Made by a program: the position numbers and the translations under genes | Notes under the pieces: model-generated | Told to the model about the DNA's origin: nothing | Database searches by the model: none | What the model saw: only the letters and a program-made list of their open reading frames with translations | In this document: positions 26,607-36,312 of the stretch, piece by piece | Layout: the number at the start of each line of letters is the position of its first letter | Numbering within the stretch: the first letter of the stretch is position 1 | Source: Candidatus Saccharicenans sp. | GTDB lineage: Bacteria; Acidobacteriota; Aminicenantia; Aminicenantales; Saccharicenantaceae | Assembly (NCBI GenBank): GCA_030018265.1 | Contig: JASEFX010000003.1 | Location: forward strand, 37,902 to 101,901 | Direction: 5' to 3' | Length of the DNA stretch: 64,000 bases

Positions 26607-28391
26607 CTAAATTCTAAAATCCACTCCTGCACCAGCCCAGCGGCCAGGCATGGCTACTCCCCGGATTTCTTCATACTCTGTATCCAGAATGTTTTTCATC
26701 TCAAAATAAATCTCGAACATTCCAATTTTTCTGGAGATCCTGACGTCCAGAAGGAAGAATCCTTTTTCTTCAGGTCTTTTCTTATAAATGCCGGAGAAAG
26801 TAAGCGAAGTTTGTTTGAAGGGAATAACGTCAAGAATCAGACTGGTCAGGTTTTGAGGTATTTTATGTCCATACTTGAGAACCAAACCATGGTCATCCGC
26901 CATTTTGTGGTAGAAGGCGTTTGAGAAAATCACATTATATCTTTCATTCCGCAGCAGGTATCTAAACTCAACCCCTTGAATTTTTCTTCTCAGCAAATTG
27001 TCTGCCATCCATTTCCCCTGCGGACTTTTTATCCAATCAATTATGTTCCGCTCCGCTCGAACAAAAGCCGTGATATGAAAAGAAGACTTATCCTTCAGGA
27101 CCAGGTCAGATCCGATTTCAGAGGCAAGACATCTTTCGGGCTTGAGTCCCGGGTTACCCTGATTAACGGGATCCTGATAATAGAGTTCAGTATAAGAAGG
27201 CGCACGGAAAGAAAATCCAGTGCTGGCTCTAAGTTTGAACTGAGGCGAGAGGAGATAGGCAAAAGATAACTGCGGGGAAAAACTTGAACCGTACAGCCGG
27301 TGATAATCCCACCTGATTCCAGTACTCACCTGCCACCTCTGACCGAAAGAGAATCTTCTTTCGGCAAAAAGCGAACTCCTGAAAGCGGTGTGGCGACCGG
27401 CTCTAAGGCTATCAAAATACTCGCCAGTAAATTCGCCTCCAACCACCAGTTTATTGAGGCTCATGCTGAACTCAGTTCCATAGACTCTATTGGTCGTTTC
27501 ATTCATGTAATACTCAGGTTGCCTCCGATCAAGGATGAATCGGTCAAAATGATGCCTAAAATATAAAACCTGCCGGAATCGAGCTGAACTGATAGTGGTT
27601 TCATAACTGGCCGCCAGAATAGCCGTTTCTGTTATCTCCCTGGATGGAAAACCCATTCCGGGAGTATAAAAATCATAGGCACCAAATTCCTTTCTTCCCC
27701 CGGCCAGCATGAGATTTAGCTTCTTTTGCTCTTTCCTCCAGGAAATTTTGTGAAAGGCAGAAAAGATGTCAAAATCTCGATCTTCCATAAAACCTCTGGA
27801 TTTATTTTTTTCCACCGCCAGCAAACTGGAAAATGCATTACTTCCAAACTCAAACTGTCCGCGAACAACAGAGGTTCCGAAATCGTAGAGGGCTGTTCGC
27901 AGGCTACCCCCCGGCTTTTCTGGAGTCGCCGTCACAAAATTCACAGCTCCTCCAAAAGCGTCTGAACCAAGAAGAGCTGAGCCCTGTCCATGGAGAATTT
28001 CTATCCTCTCAACCGCTCCCACGGGCAGGGGTAGATTTAAGTTGTGGTGAGCAGTCTGAAGGTCGTTGACTCTGATACCGTCTACCAGCACCAGCACCTG
28101 CTGGAATGAAGAGCCTCTAAGCGACAGATCCGTCTGCACACCAAAATAGCCTCTTTCCTGTGAATCAAGAAAATATCTGAGAACGTCAGGTACTGACGGT
28201 GCAGGCATTTTCTTTATTTCTGGTTGTTCGATGATACTCACCTCTCTGTCAATACCGAAAATTTTCTGGGGCAATCTTGAAGCCACCACAACAACTTTTT
28301 CCTCTCCAATTCTAACCGGATTATTCTGGCCGTTTTCCTGCGGGAGAGTTTGAAAGGCAAGACTTAATATCAGCCAGATTAATGTGCTCAT
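26607..28391 (-). CDS. TonB-dependent outer-membrane receptor, BtuB-like
   Basis: A 594-aa outer-membrane receptor. After a short signal peptide comes a TonB-box-like EEKVVVVASRLPQ, then a plug domain with the expected LVLVDGIRVND and GSDAFGGAVNF motifs, and a long beta barrel ending in an aromatic residue-rich VDFRI. The size matches BtuB/CirA receptors for cobalamin or siderophores. The vitamin assignment is weak; no cobalamin riboswitch was found upstream. Upstream lies the YugP-like peptidase gene and downstream the M14 peptidase. Confidence 0.85.
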   Translation of the reverse strand: MSTLIWLILSLAFQTLPQENGQNNPVRIGEEKVVVVASRLPQKIFGIDREVSIIEQPEIKKMPAPSVPDVLRYFLDSQERGYFGVQTDLSLRGSSFQQVLVLVDGIRVNDLQTAHHNLNLPLPVGAVERIEILHGQGSALLGSDAFGGAVNFVTATPEKPGGSLRTALYDFGTSVVRGQFEFGSNAFSSLLAVEKNKSRGFMEDRDFDIFSAFHKISWRKEQKKLNLMLAGGRKEFGAYDFYTPGMGFPSREITETAILAASYETTISSARFRQVLYFRHHFDRFILDRRQPEYYMNETTNRVYGTEFSMSLNKLVVGGEFTGEYFDSLRAGRHTAFRSSLFAERRFSFGQRWQVSTGIRWDYHRLYGSSFSPQLSFAYLLSPQFKLRASTGFSFRAPSYTELYYQDPVNQGNPGLKPERCLASEIGSDLVLKDKSSFHITAFVRAERNIIDWIKSPQGKWMADNLLRRKIQGVEFRYLLRNERYNVIFSNAFYHKMADDHGLVLKYGHKIPQNLTSLILDVIPFKQTSLTFSGIYKKRPEEKGFFLLDVRISRKIGMFEIYFEMKNILDTEYEEIRGVAMPGRWAGAGVDFRI

Positions 28392-28538
28392 TCCTTCTTT
28401 CTCCTTTTGACCTGTTTACCGAGAAAAAATATCAGGCCTCCCCCTTTGAGCACTTTCTATCGCCTGCAGGCAAGCCGGATAGGAGGCGCAATTTATCCAT
28501 CTTCATTCCGCTAGATTTTTTCTACCTGATAAATTCTG

Positions 28539-29225
28539 TCAGTCGCGGGACCCACGAATCAGGATCATCCGCAGAAGCTGGATGGCGGCTATGGCAGTTG
28601 AAGCCACGTAGGTCATCGCGGCCGCGCTGAGAACTACCCTGGCTCCATGGAGCTCAGCCGCATTCAGAAAACCGCGCTCTTTCAAAATGGCCAGTGCCTT
28701 CCTGGATGCGTCGAATTCCACCGGCAGGGTGATTACCGTAAATAGAACGGCCGCGCTGAAAAGAAGAATGCCGATGTCCATCAATATGGTTGTCCCGCCC
28801 CCGAATATTAACCCTATGAAGAAGAGGGGAAAGGCCAGGTTCGAGCCAAAGCTGGCTATCGGATAAAAAGCGTTCCGCATGACCAGGAAAGGATATCTCT
28901 GAGCGTGCTGGATGGCATGGCCGGCTTCATGCGCCGCCACCCCCAGCGCCGCAATTGAAGTGCTGTTAAAAACGCTGTCAGAAAGGCGGAGAACTTTTTT
29001 TCTAGGGTCGTAATGATCCGTCAGATGTCCGGGAACCCTATCAATGTGAACCACAGCAGCCGGACTGTAGCGGAGAATCTCCGCCACGGCTTCCGCCGCC
29101 GTCAGCCCGGAAGAAGAGGAAACCCGGCTGAATCTGTGAAAGGTGGATTTAACCTTGCTCTGGGCATAGATGGCAAAAAGCAGCGCCGGAATCAGCAACC
29201 AGAAGGTATAATCAAAATAGAACAT
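28539..29225 (-). CDS. Membrane zinc metallopeptidase, YugP-like
   Basis: A 228-aa protein of the YugP/PF04298 family. The first 22 residues form a membrane helix; the zinc motif HEAGH is at residues 99-103. Three further hydrophobic segments follow near residues 120-145, 150-175 and 200-222. Family function is unknown; a protease role is assumed from the motif. It is read after the ACT-domain gene on the same strand. Confidence 0.9.
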   Translation of the reverse strand: MFYFDYTFWLLIPALLFAIYAQSKVKSTFHRFSRVSSSSGLTAAEAVAEILRYSPAAVVHIDRVPGHLTDHYDPRKKVLRLSDSVFNSTSIAALGVAAHEAGHAIQHAQRYPFLVMRNAFYPIASFGSNLAFPLFFIGLIFGGGTTILMDIGILLFSAAVLFTVITLPVEFDASRKALAILKERGFLNAAELHGARVVLSAAAMTYVASTAIAAIQLLRMILIRGSRD

Positions 29226-29305
29226 CTTTCTTCCTCCTGACAGATTAATTTTAGCCTAAAATGAACTTTTGTAAATGAAGCGCGCCGGATTCCCGGAAGC
29301 GGGAA

Positions 29306-29710
29306 TCAGATTTTCTGTCTGGCTTTCTCCAGCACCTGAATCGCCCGGTCGATGTTGGAAACATCCATCACCACAGCCACCTTATCCCCCGTCTGGCTCA
29401 GAGTGCCGTAGCAGTATTCGATGTTGATTCCTTCATCGCCTATCAAAGTGGCCACTTCTCCCAGGGTTCCGGGCCTGTTTTCCAGATGAATCAGAAGAAC
29501 ATCCCGCATGTCTGTGGTGTAATTCAGCTTGCTCAGGACTTTGACCGCCTTTGAAAGATTTTTTGTGTAAATCTTGGCTGAATCCTGAAAAACGCCTATG
29601 GCCTCGATGTTGATATCATTTTCCGCCAGCTTTGAAAGAAGTTCGCCCAGGACCGACGGTTTGTTCTCCAGAAGAACATAAATTTCGGTTATTCTTTCAA
29701 ATTCCATCAT
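29306..29710 (-). CDS. Tandem ACT-domain regulatory protein
   Basis: A 134-aa protein made of two ACT domains (about residues 5-65 and 70-133), seen as repeated patterns such as LENKPSVLGELLSKLAENDI and LENRPGTLGEVATLIGDEGI. Each binds a small ligand, usually an amino acid, at the domain interface. Stand-alone tandem ACT proteins act as regulatory sensors. It lies between the GlcD-type oxidase and the YugP-like gene, without a clear partner. Confidence 0.85.
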   Translation of the reverse strand: MMEFERITEIYVLLENKPSVLGELLSKLAENDINIEAIGVFQDSAKIYTKNLSKAVKVLSKLNYTTDMRDVLLIHLENRPGTLGEVATLIGDEGINIEYCYGTLSQTGDKVAVVMDVSNIDRAIQVLEKARQKI

Positions 29711-29812
29711 TACCTCCAGGTTACCTTTTCCCCCTGAAATAATCCGCTTTTTATTTAGCTCAAATCCGGAGATTTTGCAACTGAAATTTTAGCCGGTCGG
29801 ATCTTCTGGAGT

Positions 29813-31228
29813 TCAAAAGATTTTACCGGGGTTCAGGATGCCGAGGGGGTCGAGCGCCTGCTTTATCTTCTTCATCACCTCAATCTGAGCCGCCTCCAGC
29901 GACAGCGGCAGGTATTTCTTTTTGAATAGCCCTATCCCGTGCTCGCCCGAAATCACCCCGCCACGGCTGGCCGCATCCTGGAAAAGTTCCATCCTGGCCG
30001 CTTCCAGCCTCTGACTTACCTCATCCAGCGAGATCGGCACCATCTGTCCGTTTTCATACTTAGCTTTCATAAGGTGTGAATGAACGTTGCCGTCGCCGGC
30101 GTGCCCGAAAACCGGAATCCACAGGTCGTATTTTCTCGCCACCTCCTGAATTTTCCTCACATGGCCCGGAATCTCCGAACGGGGAACACAGATATCAAGA
30201 ATGTCCACCGTCTCCTTCTTTATGGCTTCGTATATCTCGGAACGGATCTTAAGGACCTCGCTCTGTTTCGCCGGGGTATCCGCCACAAACACATCTATCG
30301 CTCCATTTTCCAGAACAACATCAGCGATCTGGTCGGTCAACCGGCTGAGGTCATCCTCAGAAGGAGAATCAACTATCACCATAAGATGAACCTCCCCCTG
30401 ATGGGTTGGCCAGGTCAGGTTAAGATGCTTTTCACTCAGGCTGATGACATCCAGTCCGACAAACTCGACGGCCATCGGCACAATGCCCTTTTCAAAGAAC
30501 AGCGGAACATTGTCGATGGCCTGCTCGATGCTGCCGAAAGGAATGACCATAGTCCTCAGAAAAGTTGGCCGGCTCATCACCTGGACGATCGCCCGGGTGA
30601 TAACGCCCAGGGTGCCCTCGGACCCGATAAACAGATTCACAAGGTTATAGCCGGTAGAATTTTTTATCAGCTTGCCTCCGGGATGGATAACCTGACCGTC
30701 GGCCAGGACGACTTCAAGTCCCCTGATATAGTTTCTGATGCTGCCGTATTTTACCGCCCGGCTGCCGCCGGCGTTGGTGGCAATCATGCCGCCGAACATG
30801 GCACCCTCATCGCCAGGATGGGGAGGGAAATAAAAGCCTTCCTTCTCCACCGCCTGGATGAACTCACCGAGTGTGATCCCGGCTTCGACCACAGCCATCT
30901 GATTCTTCCGGTCAAGTTCGATAAACCTGTTCATACGCTGCATGGTGAGGACTATTCCACCATGAACCGGCACACAGCCGCCAGCAAGTCCCGTCCCCCC
31001 GCCGCGCGGGGTCACTGGTATCCGGTTTTCCGAAGCCAGCTTCAGGATGGCAGAAACCTCTTCCACACTGCCGGGTCTAACCACCGCTTCCGGAGCACAT
31101 CCTTCGAGCTGACATACATATTCGTCACGGGCATAACCGCAGACTTCCTCCCGGCAGGTAAGAACGTTGTTTTCTCCGCTGATGGCCACAAGCCTGTTGA
31201 TTATTTCCCCGTCAATTTTCCCGTACAT
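29813..31228 (-). CDS. FAD-linked oxidase, glycolate oxidase GlcD / D-lactate dehydrogenase-like
   Basis: A 471-aa flavoprotein of the vanillyl-alcohol-oxidase family. The FAD-binding half contains PRGGGTGLAGGC near residue 77 and the GAMFGGMIATNAGG region, and the C-terminal half has FGHAGDGNVHSH and the terminal LDPLGILNPGKIF, both hallmarks of GlcD and D-lactate dehydrogenases. It would oxidise glycolate, D-lactate or another 2-hydroxy acid. No GlcE/GlcF partner is present. It starts 25 bases after transketolase and is probably co-transcribed. Confidence 0.9.
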   Translation of the reverse strand: MYGKIDGEIINRLVAISGENNVLTCREEVCGYARDEYVCQLEGCAPEAVVRPGSVEEVSAILKLASENRIPVTPRGGGTGLAGGCVPVHGGIVLTMQRMNRFIELDRKNQMAVVEAGITLGEFIQAVEKEGFYFPPHPGDEGAMFGGMIATNAGGSRAVKYGSIRNYIRGLEVVLADGQVIHPGGKLIKNSTGYNLVNLFIGSEGTLGVITRAIVQVMSRPTFLRTMVIPFGSIEQAIDNVPLFFEKGIVPMAVEFVGLDVISLSEKHLNLTWPTHQGEVHLMVIVDSPSEDDLSRLTDQIADVVLENGAIDVFVADTPAKQSEVLKIRSEIYEAIKKETVDILDICVPRSEIPGHVRKIQEVARKYDLWIPVFGHAGDGNVHSHLMKAKYENGQMVPISLDEVSQRLEAARMELFQDAASRGGVISGEHGIGLFKKKYLPLSLEAAQIEVMKKIKQALDPLGILNPGKIF

Positions 31229-31253
31229 AGGTCACCTTTCAGAAATCATAAAA

Positions 31254-33080
31254 TTAAAGAAGCGATTTAATCGCTTCGACTATGGCTGAAGCGTCGATTC
31301 GATATCTGGAGAGAAGCTCTTCGGGTTTACCGGAGCGAGGAAGCTCGCGGATGCAGAGGTGTTTCCAGTGCTTTTTCTCCGGCAGGACCAGGGCCACAGC
31401 CGTTCCCAGACCGCCCTGCTCAAAGTGATCCTCAACCACCACCACCCGTCCGCCAGTTTCTGAAACGGATTTCACGATCGTCTGAGCATCGAGCGGCTTT
31501 ACAGAGTAAGCGTCTATAATCCTGATATGAATTCCTTCTTCCTTCAGCTGCTCGTAAGCTTTCAGCGCTTCGTGAACCGTAATCCCGGCTGCCACCACCG
31601 TGGCGGCATCCTTTTCGCTCTTCCTGAGCACCTTCGAACCTCCGACCGGAAATTCTTCATCCGGAGAATAAAGAATTGGCGTGGCCGGTCTTGTGGTTCT
31701 GATGTAGACAAGCCCTTCATACCCGGCAGCCTCTTTCACGCACTTTTCGGCACTGACCGCGTCAGAAGGATAGAGAACTAAACAGCCGGGAATCGGCAGG
31801 AACATAGCCAGATCTTCCAGACCCATCTGCGAAGGTCCATCCTCGCCGATGCTAACGCCGACGTGAGAACCGCAGAATTTGACGCTGGAGAAAGAATAAG
31901 CGGCCATTCTGATCTGGTCGTGGGCTCGGGTGAGAAAAGCGGCGAACGTGGCCACAAAAGGAAGAAAGCCTTTAGCCGCCAGCCCCATGGCCATTCCCAC
32001 CATATTCTGTTCAGCGATGTAAGATTGAAAGGACCTTTCTGGAAAAGCGGCAAAAAACCTCTCGGCATAGGTTGAATTTTTAACGTCTCCGTCAATCACC
32101 ACCACCCGGTTGTTAACCCTCCCGAGTTTTTCCAGGGCAATTCCATAAGCCAGACGGGTGGCCGTTTTTTCCCGGTACTCGGGAAGACCGAATTCAACTG
32201 AATCATTCCAGCGAGGCCCTTCCACGCGCGCCGGGCTTTTTACGTACTTTCGGGAATCAACTTCGGGCATCGGGCCGAGCTCGGCCAGCGCCTTTTCCAG
32301 CTCTTCCGGCTTCAGCGGTTTCCCGTGCCAGCCGTTTTTATTCTCAACGAAAGAAACTCCTTTACCTTTCACCGTCCTGGCCAGGATGACCTTGGGGTTC
32401 GAGCCTTTTCTGGCTGCAGCCAGAGCCTCCAGGATTTTTTCTATTCTGTGTCCATCTATCTCATAGACGTCCCAGCCGAAAGCCTTAAATTTTCGGGCAT
32501 AGGCTTTGAGGTCATGCTGGTGCATCGTCGGGTCCGACTGTCCGAGCCGGTTGACGTCCACTATGGCCACCAGGTTGCCAAGTTTCAATTCTCTTCCAGC
32601 GTTGGCTGCCTCCCAGACTGCGCCTTCGGCGCACTCACCGTCTCCCATCAAAACAAAAGTTCTGGCTTTAACTCCGGCCAGTTTTTGAGCCAGGGCCAGC
32701 CCGACTCCCACCGAGAGCCCCTGACCTAGCGAGCCGGTGGCCGCTTTAACCCAGGGCAGGCGGGGTGTCGGATGCCCTTCCAGGTCGCTGGAAATCTTCC
32801 TCAGGTCCAGCAAGGAATCCAGGGGGATGATGCCAGCCTCAGCGTAAGCCGCATACAGAACAGGCGCGGCATGCCCCTTCGACAGCACAAACTCGTCGTT
32901 AGCCCAGGCAAATGGATCTTTGATGTCATATCGCATCTCATGGAAAAAGAGACAGGCCATAATCTCGGCGCACGACAGACAGGTAGTCGGATGACCGGAG
33001 CCGGCGGCCGTGGTCATCTTCAACGAATGAATTCTCAACCGGCGGGCGATTTTTTCAAGAATTGATACTGAAGCCATCAT
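31254..33080 (-). CDS. tkt: Transketolase (single-chain)
   Basis: A 608-aa single-polypeptide transketolase, interconverting pentose and hexose phosphates with TPP. The TPP/metal motif GDGECAEGAVWEAAN lies near residue 145, GSGHPT near residue 28 and the Glu-containing IAEQNMVGMAMGLA region near residue 359. Some archaea and bacteria split this enzyme into two chains; here they are fused but short (typical enzymes are about 660 aa). A GGGAG site precedes the start. DXS is less likely because its characteristic extra domains are missing. Confidence 0.93.
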   Translation of the reverse strand: MMASVSILEKIARRLRIHSLKMTTAAGSGHPTTCLSCAEIMACLFFHEMRYDIKDPFAWANDEFVLSKGHAAPVLYAAYAEAGIIPLDSLLDLRKISSDLEGHPTPRLPWVKAATGSLGQGLSVGVGLALAQKLAGVKARTFVLMGDGECAEGAVWEAANAGRELKLGNLVAIVDVNRLGQSDPTMHQHDLKAYARKFKAFGWDVYEIDGHRIEKILEALAAARKGSNPKVILARTVKGKGVSFVENKNGWHGKPLKPEELEKALAELGPMPEVDSRKYVKSPARVEGPRWNDSVEFGLPEYREKTATRLAYGIALEKLGRVNNRVVVIDGDVKNSTYAERFFAAFPERSFQSYIAEQNMVGMAMGLAAKGFLPFVATFAAFLTRAHDQIRMAAYSFSSVKFCGSHVGVSIGEDGPSQMGLEDLAMFLPIPGCLVLYPSDAVSAEKCVKEAAGYEGLVYIRTTRPATPILYSPDEEFPVGGSKVLRKSEKDAATVVAAGITVHEALKAYEQLKEEGIHIRIIDAYSVKPLDAQTIVKSVSETGGRVVVVEDHFEQGGLGTAVALVLPEKKHWKHLCIRELPRSGKPEELLSRYRIDASAIVEAIKSLL

Positions 33081-33413
33081 TTCACTCCCTTGAAAAATTA
33101 GCTTTTATTATATTTATTAAAGCCGTCACTCACAAGAAAATTTGCCTGAAAGTATAAGGTTGAGTCCATACGCTTTCACCCGGAATAAATGCCCCTAAGA
33201 ATGTGGAAAAAATTTCATCCAGAGAATAGCCGGGATTACACACGCACAATAAAAAAATCAGTTGCTTACCGATGATCTTAAAAATAAAAGCGCCTGTTCA
33301 AAAGCCAGAATTTGAATTTCACCAGGAGATGTTAAAAAAGAGTAACCGTCGGCTTTCTCCCCGGGCTCTATAATTTGCCGCGCGCAGAGTTTTCTCTCAG
33401 CACATAAGCTTTA
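33081..33413. other. Intergenic region, nothing recognised
   Basis: 333 bases between the transketolase start and the ABC permease stop. Only short open frames without ribosome-binding sites. The transketolase promoter is expected near 33090-33150 but cannot be assigned with confidence. Confidence 0.5.
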
Positions 33414-34214
33414 TTATTCGCCCATCCTGGCCAGAAGCCCCCTGGCCCTGACTTCCCTGAACATTTTGAAAAAGAAAACCAGCGAGAGTCCGAGATACAG
33501 CACATTCAGGCTGAAAGCGGCCATCAGTTTGTCCAGAGGGAAATTTTTCCCGAAAATGATTGCCCTCATTCCCTCAAAAACATAAGAGGCCGGTATCATC
33601 TGCGCCAGCTTCTGGAGAAATTTCGGCAGGACGGAAACCGGGTAGAAAACGGCTGAAATCGGCTGGAAAAGAAAAGCCACTCCCCAGGCCAGCACTTCAG
33701 CCTGCTGTCCGAACCTCAGAATCAAGCTCGTGGTCAGAATGCCCAGGGCCCAGCCGAGGACCACCAGGTTGAGCACAAAAGGAATAAGATAAATTCCTAT
33801 TATGAACAGGTTAAACGAATAAAGAAGCCAGGCCAGAAGAGCGCTGATCAAAAAAACCACCACCACCTTGAACACAGCCACCAGCATTAAAGACAGCAGG
33901 TACTCGCCTATGGTCAGCGGGCTGACAAACAAGTTGAGGAAATTGCGCGCCCAGACTTCCTCCAGAAAGGAGACGGAGATTCCCTGCTGGGAGCGAAAAA
34001 GTATATCCCAGAGAATCAGCGCTCCCAGAAAAATGGCCAGAAAGTTCGGTGTGGATTTTCCGCTGTCTGAAAGACGCGCCAGATAAAGACTGACAAAACC
34101 CCAGACCAGAAGGTCAAGGAGCGGCCAGTAAAAGATTTCCACCAGCCTGGTGATGCTGTGACGGTAAAGATAAACATGCCGGAGAAACATGGCTGAGATG
34201 CGATGCCATTTCAT
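33414..34214 (-). CDS. ABC-2 type transporter permease
   Basis: A 266-aa integral membrane protein with six helices, of the ABC-2 family of exporters (drug, polysaccharide, lipid or Na+). The amphipathic start MKWHRISAMFLRHVYLYRH is typical. Its gene overlaps the ATPase gene by four bases (ATGA-type), so translation is coupled. The exporter is preceded by a promoter with an embedded palindrome, suggesting repression. Substrate unknown. Confidence 0.9.
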   Translation of the reverse strand: MKWHRISAMFLRHVYLYRHSITRLVEIFYWPLLDLLVWGFVSLYLARLSDSGKSTPNFLAIFLGALILWDILFRSQQGISVSFLEEVWARNFLNLFVSPLTIGEYLLSLMLVAVFKVVVVFLISALLAWLLYSFNLFIIGIYLIPFVLNLVVLGWALGILTTSLILRFGQQAEVLAWGVAFLFQPISAVFYPVSVLPKFLQKLAQMIPASYVFEGMRAIIFGKNFPLDKLMAAFSLNVLYLGLSLVFFFKMFREVRARGLLARMGE

Positions 34215-34960
34215 GCGCGCACCTCCCTGGCCACCTTCAGAAAAACATCCTCAAGGTCCTCTCCCCTGAACCTGGAGATCAATTCTTCCGGGGTGCCGCG
34301 GGCAATTATCTCCCCGTGATGCAGAAAAAGCAGCCGGTCGGAGATCTCTTCCATTTCCTGCATATTATGGGATGTGTAAAGTATGGCCATCTTCCTCTTC
34401 TTTTTCACTTCGATCAAATACTTTCTGGTCCGGTCAGCGATGTCCGGGTCAAGGCTGGCTGTCGGTTCGTCAAGGAGAAGTATTTCCGGGTCGTTGATAA
34501 AAGCCTTGGCCAGATTAAGCCTGGTCATCTGACCGGAAGAGAGGGCTCTCACCGGACGATCAACCACCTCTTCCAGTTCAAACTGACCCAGCAGAGCATC
34601 AATTTTCTGTCTGGCATTCTTTACGCCGTACAGCCTGGCAAAAACCATCAGGGCCTCCCTCACCTTCAGGGAATAGGGCATGGCCACATAGGTGGAAGAA
34701 AAATTCATTAGATTGAGAATCTTTTCCCGTTCCCTGGCTTTAGAGGGATCAAGACCGAAAATTCTAATTTCGCCCGAACTCGGAGAGGTCAACCCGAGAA
34801 GCATGTGAATGATTGTGGTTTTTCCCGCTCCGTTTGGCCCGAGCAAACCGAGAATTTCTCCAGGATAAAGCTCAAACGAAACATTCTTTACTGCCTGAAA
34901 AGAATTAAAAGATTTTGAAAGATTTATCACCTGCAGCAAAGCAGCATCCTTCCCTCTCAT
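34211..34960 (-). CDS. ABC transporter ATP-binding protein
   Basis: A 249-aa ATPase: Walker A GPNGAGKTT near residue 40, the signature LSSGQMTRLNLAKAF near residue 140 and Walker B LLLDEPTASLDPD near residue 160, then the His switch in YTSHNMQE. It powers the ABC-2 permease encoded immediately downstream. A ribosome-binding site AGGAGG precedes the ATG. Confidence 0.95.
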   Translation of the reverse strand: MRGKDAALLQVINLSKSFNSFQAVKNVSFELYPGEILGLLGPNGAGKTTIIHMLLGLTSPSSGEIRIFGLDPSKAREREKILNLMNFSSTYVAMPYSLKVREALMVFARLYGVKNARQKIDALLGQFELEEVVDRPVRALSSGQMTRLNLAKAFINDPEILLLDEPTASLDPDIADRTRKYLIEVKKKRKMAILYTSHNMQEMEEISDRLLFLHHGEIIARGTPEELISRFRGEDLEDVFLKVAREVRA

Positions 34961-35006
34961 GATCCACCTCCTGGAGTTCCGGTCGGGAGAAAATATTATT
35001 GAATTA

Positions 35007-35035
35007 AATATACCAAACCGATCGGTATTTGTCTA
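35007..35035 (-). promoter_or_regulatory. ABC exporter promoter with operator palindrome in the spacer
   Basis: On the minus strand TAGACA (35030-35035), a 17-bp spacer and TATATT (35007-35012) form a good sigma70 promoter. The spacer contains ACCGATCGGT (35017-35026), a perfect 10-bp palindrome, extending to AAACCGATCGGTAT at 35015-35028. The layout matches a TetR-type operator that blocks RNA polymerase. No TetR gene is in the window. Confidence 0.65.
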
Positions 35036-35109
35036 TTTGGCGGGACCAGCCGCTCCCCGCATTTAAGAACTGAAGCTTAAAGTGATATTTCCGGGATGGC
35101 AGAATCGAA

Positions 35110-36135
35110 TCAGAAGCGAGTCCCGGGAAGAAATATCTCTTCATATATACTCAGCGCATAACGATCTGTCATACCGGCTATAAAATCAGCCACCCGGCGC
35201 TCGAGCGGGTCTCCCTTTGGATACTCTTTTACCCAGCCTTCCGAGTTTTTCAGAAAATAATCATACAGTTCTTTGATAATTTTTTTCGTTTTAACCAGAT
35301 CAGCCCGGGCTTCCTGGTTAAGATAAACCCGCTCATAGAGGAATTCTCTGAGGTCAATCAATGCCTGGTATATTCTCGGGCTCATGGCAATTCTCTCCAG
35401 CCTGTTTTTCAGGCTGGTCTCGACCACATCCATCACCAGGCGGTCGATGCGAGTGGCATGCATTTTGCCCAGAATATCCACGATTTTAGACGGTATGCTG
35501 TCCTCTTTTATTAACCCCGCCCTGATGGCATCATCCAGGTCATGGTTGACGTAAGCGATCACATCGGAAATCCTCACCACCTGCCCCTCCAGGGTCGAAG
35601 GCATATTTTCCGGGTCATCATCCAGAATTTCTCCGCGTCCTTTTGAGTGTTTGTGTATGCCTTCGCGGACCTCATAGGTCAGGTTCAGTCCCTTGCCTTC
35701 ATACTCCAGCTTGTCCACCACCCGCAGACTCTGCTCGTAGTGACAGAATCCTCCGGGCAGGAGCTCGTTCAGAGTTTCCTCGCCGGAATGACCGAAGGGA
35801 GTATGGCCGAGGTCATGACCGAGAGCGATGGCTTCGGTTAGGTCTTCATTCAGTCGGAGCGCTCTGGCAATCGTCCTGGCAATCTGGGATACTTCCAGCG
35901 TATGGGTAAGACGGGTTCGGTAATGGTCTCCAAAAGGAGAAAGGAACACCTGTGTTTTATGCTTCAACCGGCGGAAGGATTTGCTGTGAATGATGCGATC
36001 CCGGTCGCGCTGGAAAGCGGTGCGAATCGGGTGAGGCTGTTCCGGACGCTGCCGGCCGCGGCTGTTAACGCTCAGACAGGCGCGGGGAGAAAGAACCCGC
36101 CTTTCGATTTCTTCAATCTGCTCCCTGATGTTCAT
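35110..36135 (-). CDS. dgt: dGTP triphosphohydrolase-like HD-domain protein
   Basis: A 341-aa HD-domain protein. Metal ligands appear as RLTHTLEV and [15 protein letters not shown] (residues around 76 and 110), the exact wording of the dGTPase family, with D in [12 protein letters not shown] completing the set. These enzymes hydrolyse dNTPs to deoxynucleoside plus triphosphate, controlling dNTP pools. The N-terminus [20 protein letters not shown] is the family start. The gene is single, upstream of the ABC exporter. Confidence 0.92.
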   Translation of the reverse strand: MNIREQIEEIERRVLSPRACLSVNSRGRQRPEQPHPIRTAFQRDRDRIIHSKSFRRLKHKTQVFLSPFGDHYRTRLTHTLEVSQIARTIARALRLNEDLTEAIALGHDLGHTPFGHSGEETLNELLPGGFCHYEQSLRVVDKLEYEGKGLNLTYEVREGIHKHSKGRGEILDDDPENMPSTLEGQVVRISDVIAYVNHDLDDAIRAGLIKEDSIPSKIVDILGKMHATRIDRLVMDVVETSLKNRLERIAMSPRIYQALIDLREFLYERVYLNQEARADLVKTKKIIKELYDYFLKNSEGWVKEYPKGDPLERRVADFIAGMTDRYALSIYEEIFLPGTRF

Positions 36136-36312
36136 TCGCTGCCCCCTGCTAAACTCACAGGCATCCTTCTAACTGAAAATATTTTATGACGTCTGCCTGA
36201 ATTTATCCAGATTCATTTCATATAAAATGATTTATTCTACATCCTGCGGGCAGGATGTTCCTCACAGCAGGCGAAATCCTATAATTCTTTTATTTTCGGA
36301 AATGAGAGCCAG

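Noticed and set aside
28392..28538. Possible cobalamin riboswitch before the BtuB-like receptor
   Set aside because: I looked for the B12 box and the GCCACTG element on the minus strand and found neither; only a short GCCTGCAGGC palindrome is present.
30080..31270. Plus-strand open frame of 396 codons
   Set aside because: Antisense shadow of the GlcD-type oxidase; no recognisable motif or ribosome-binding site.
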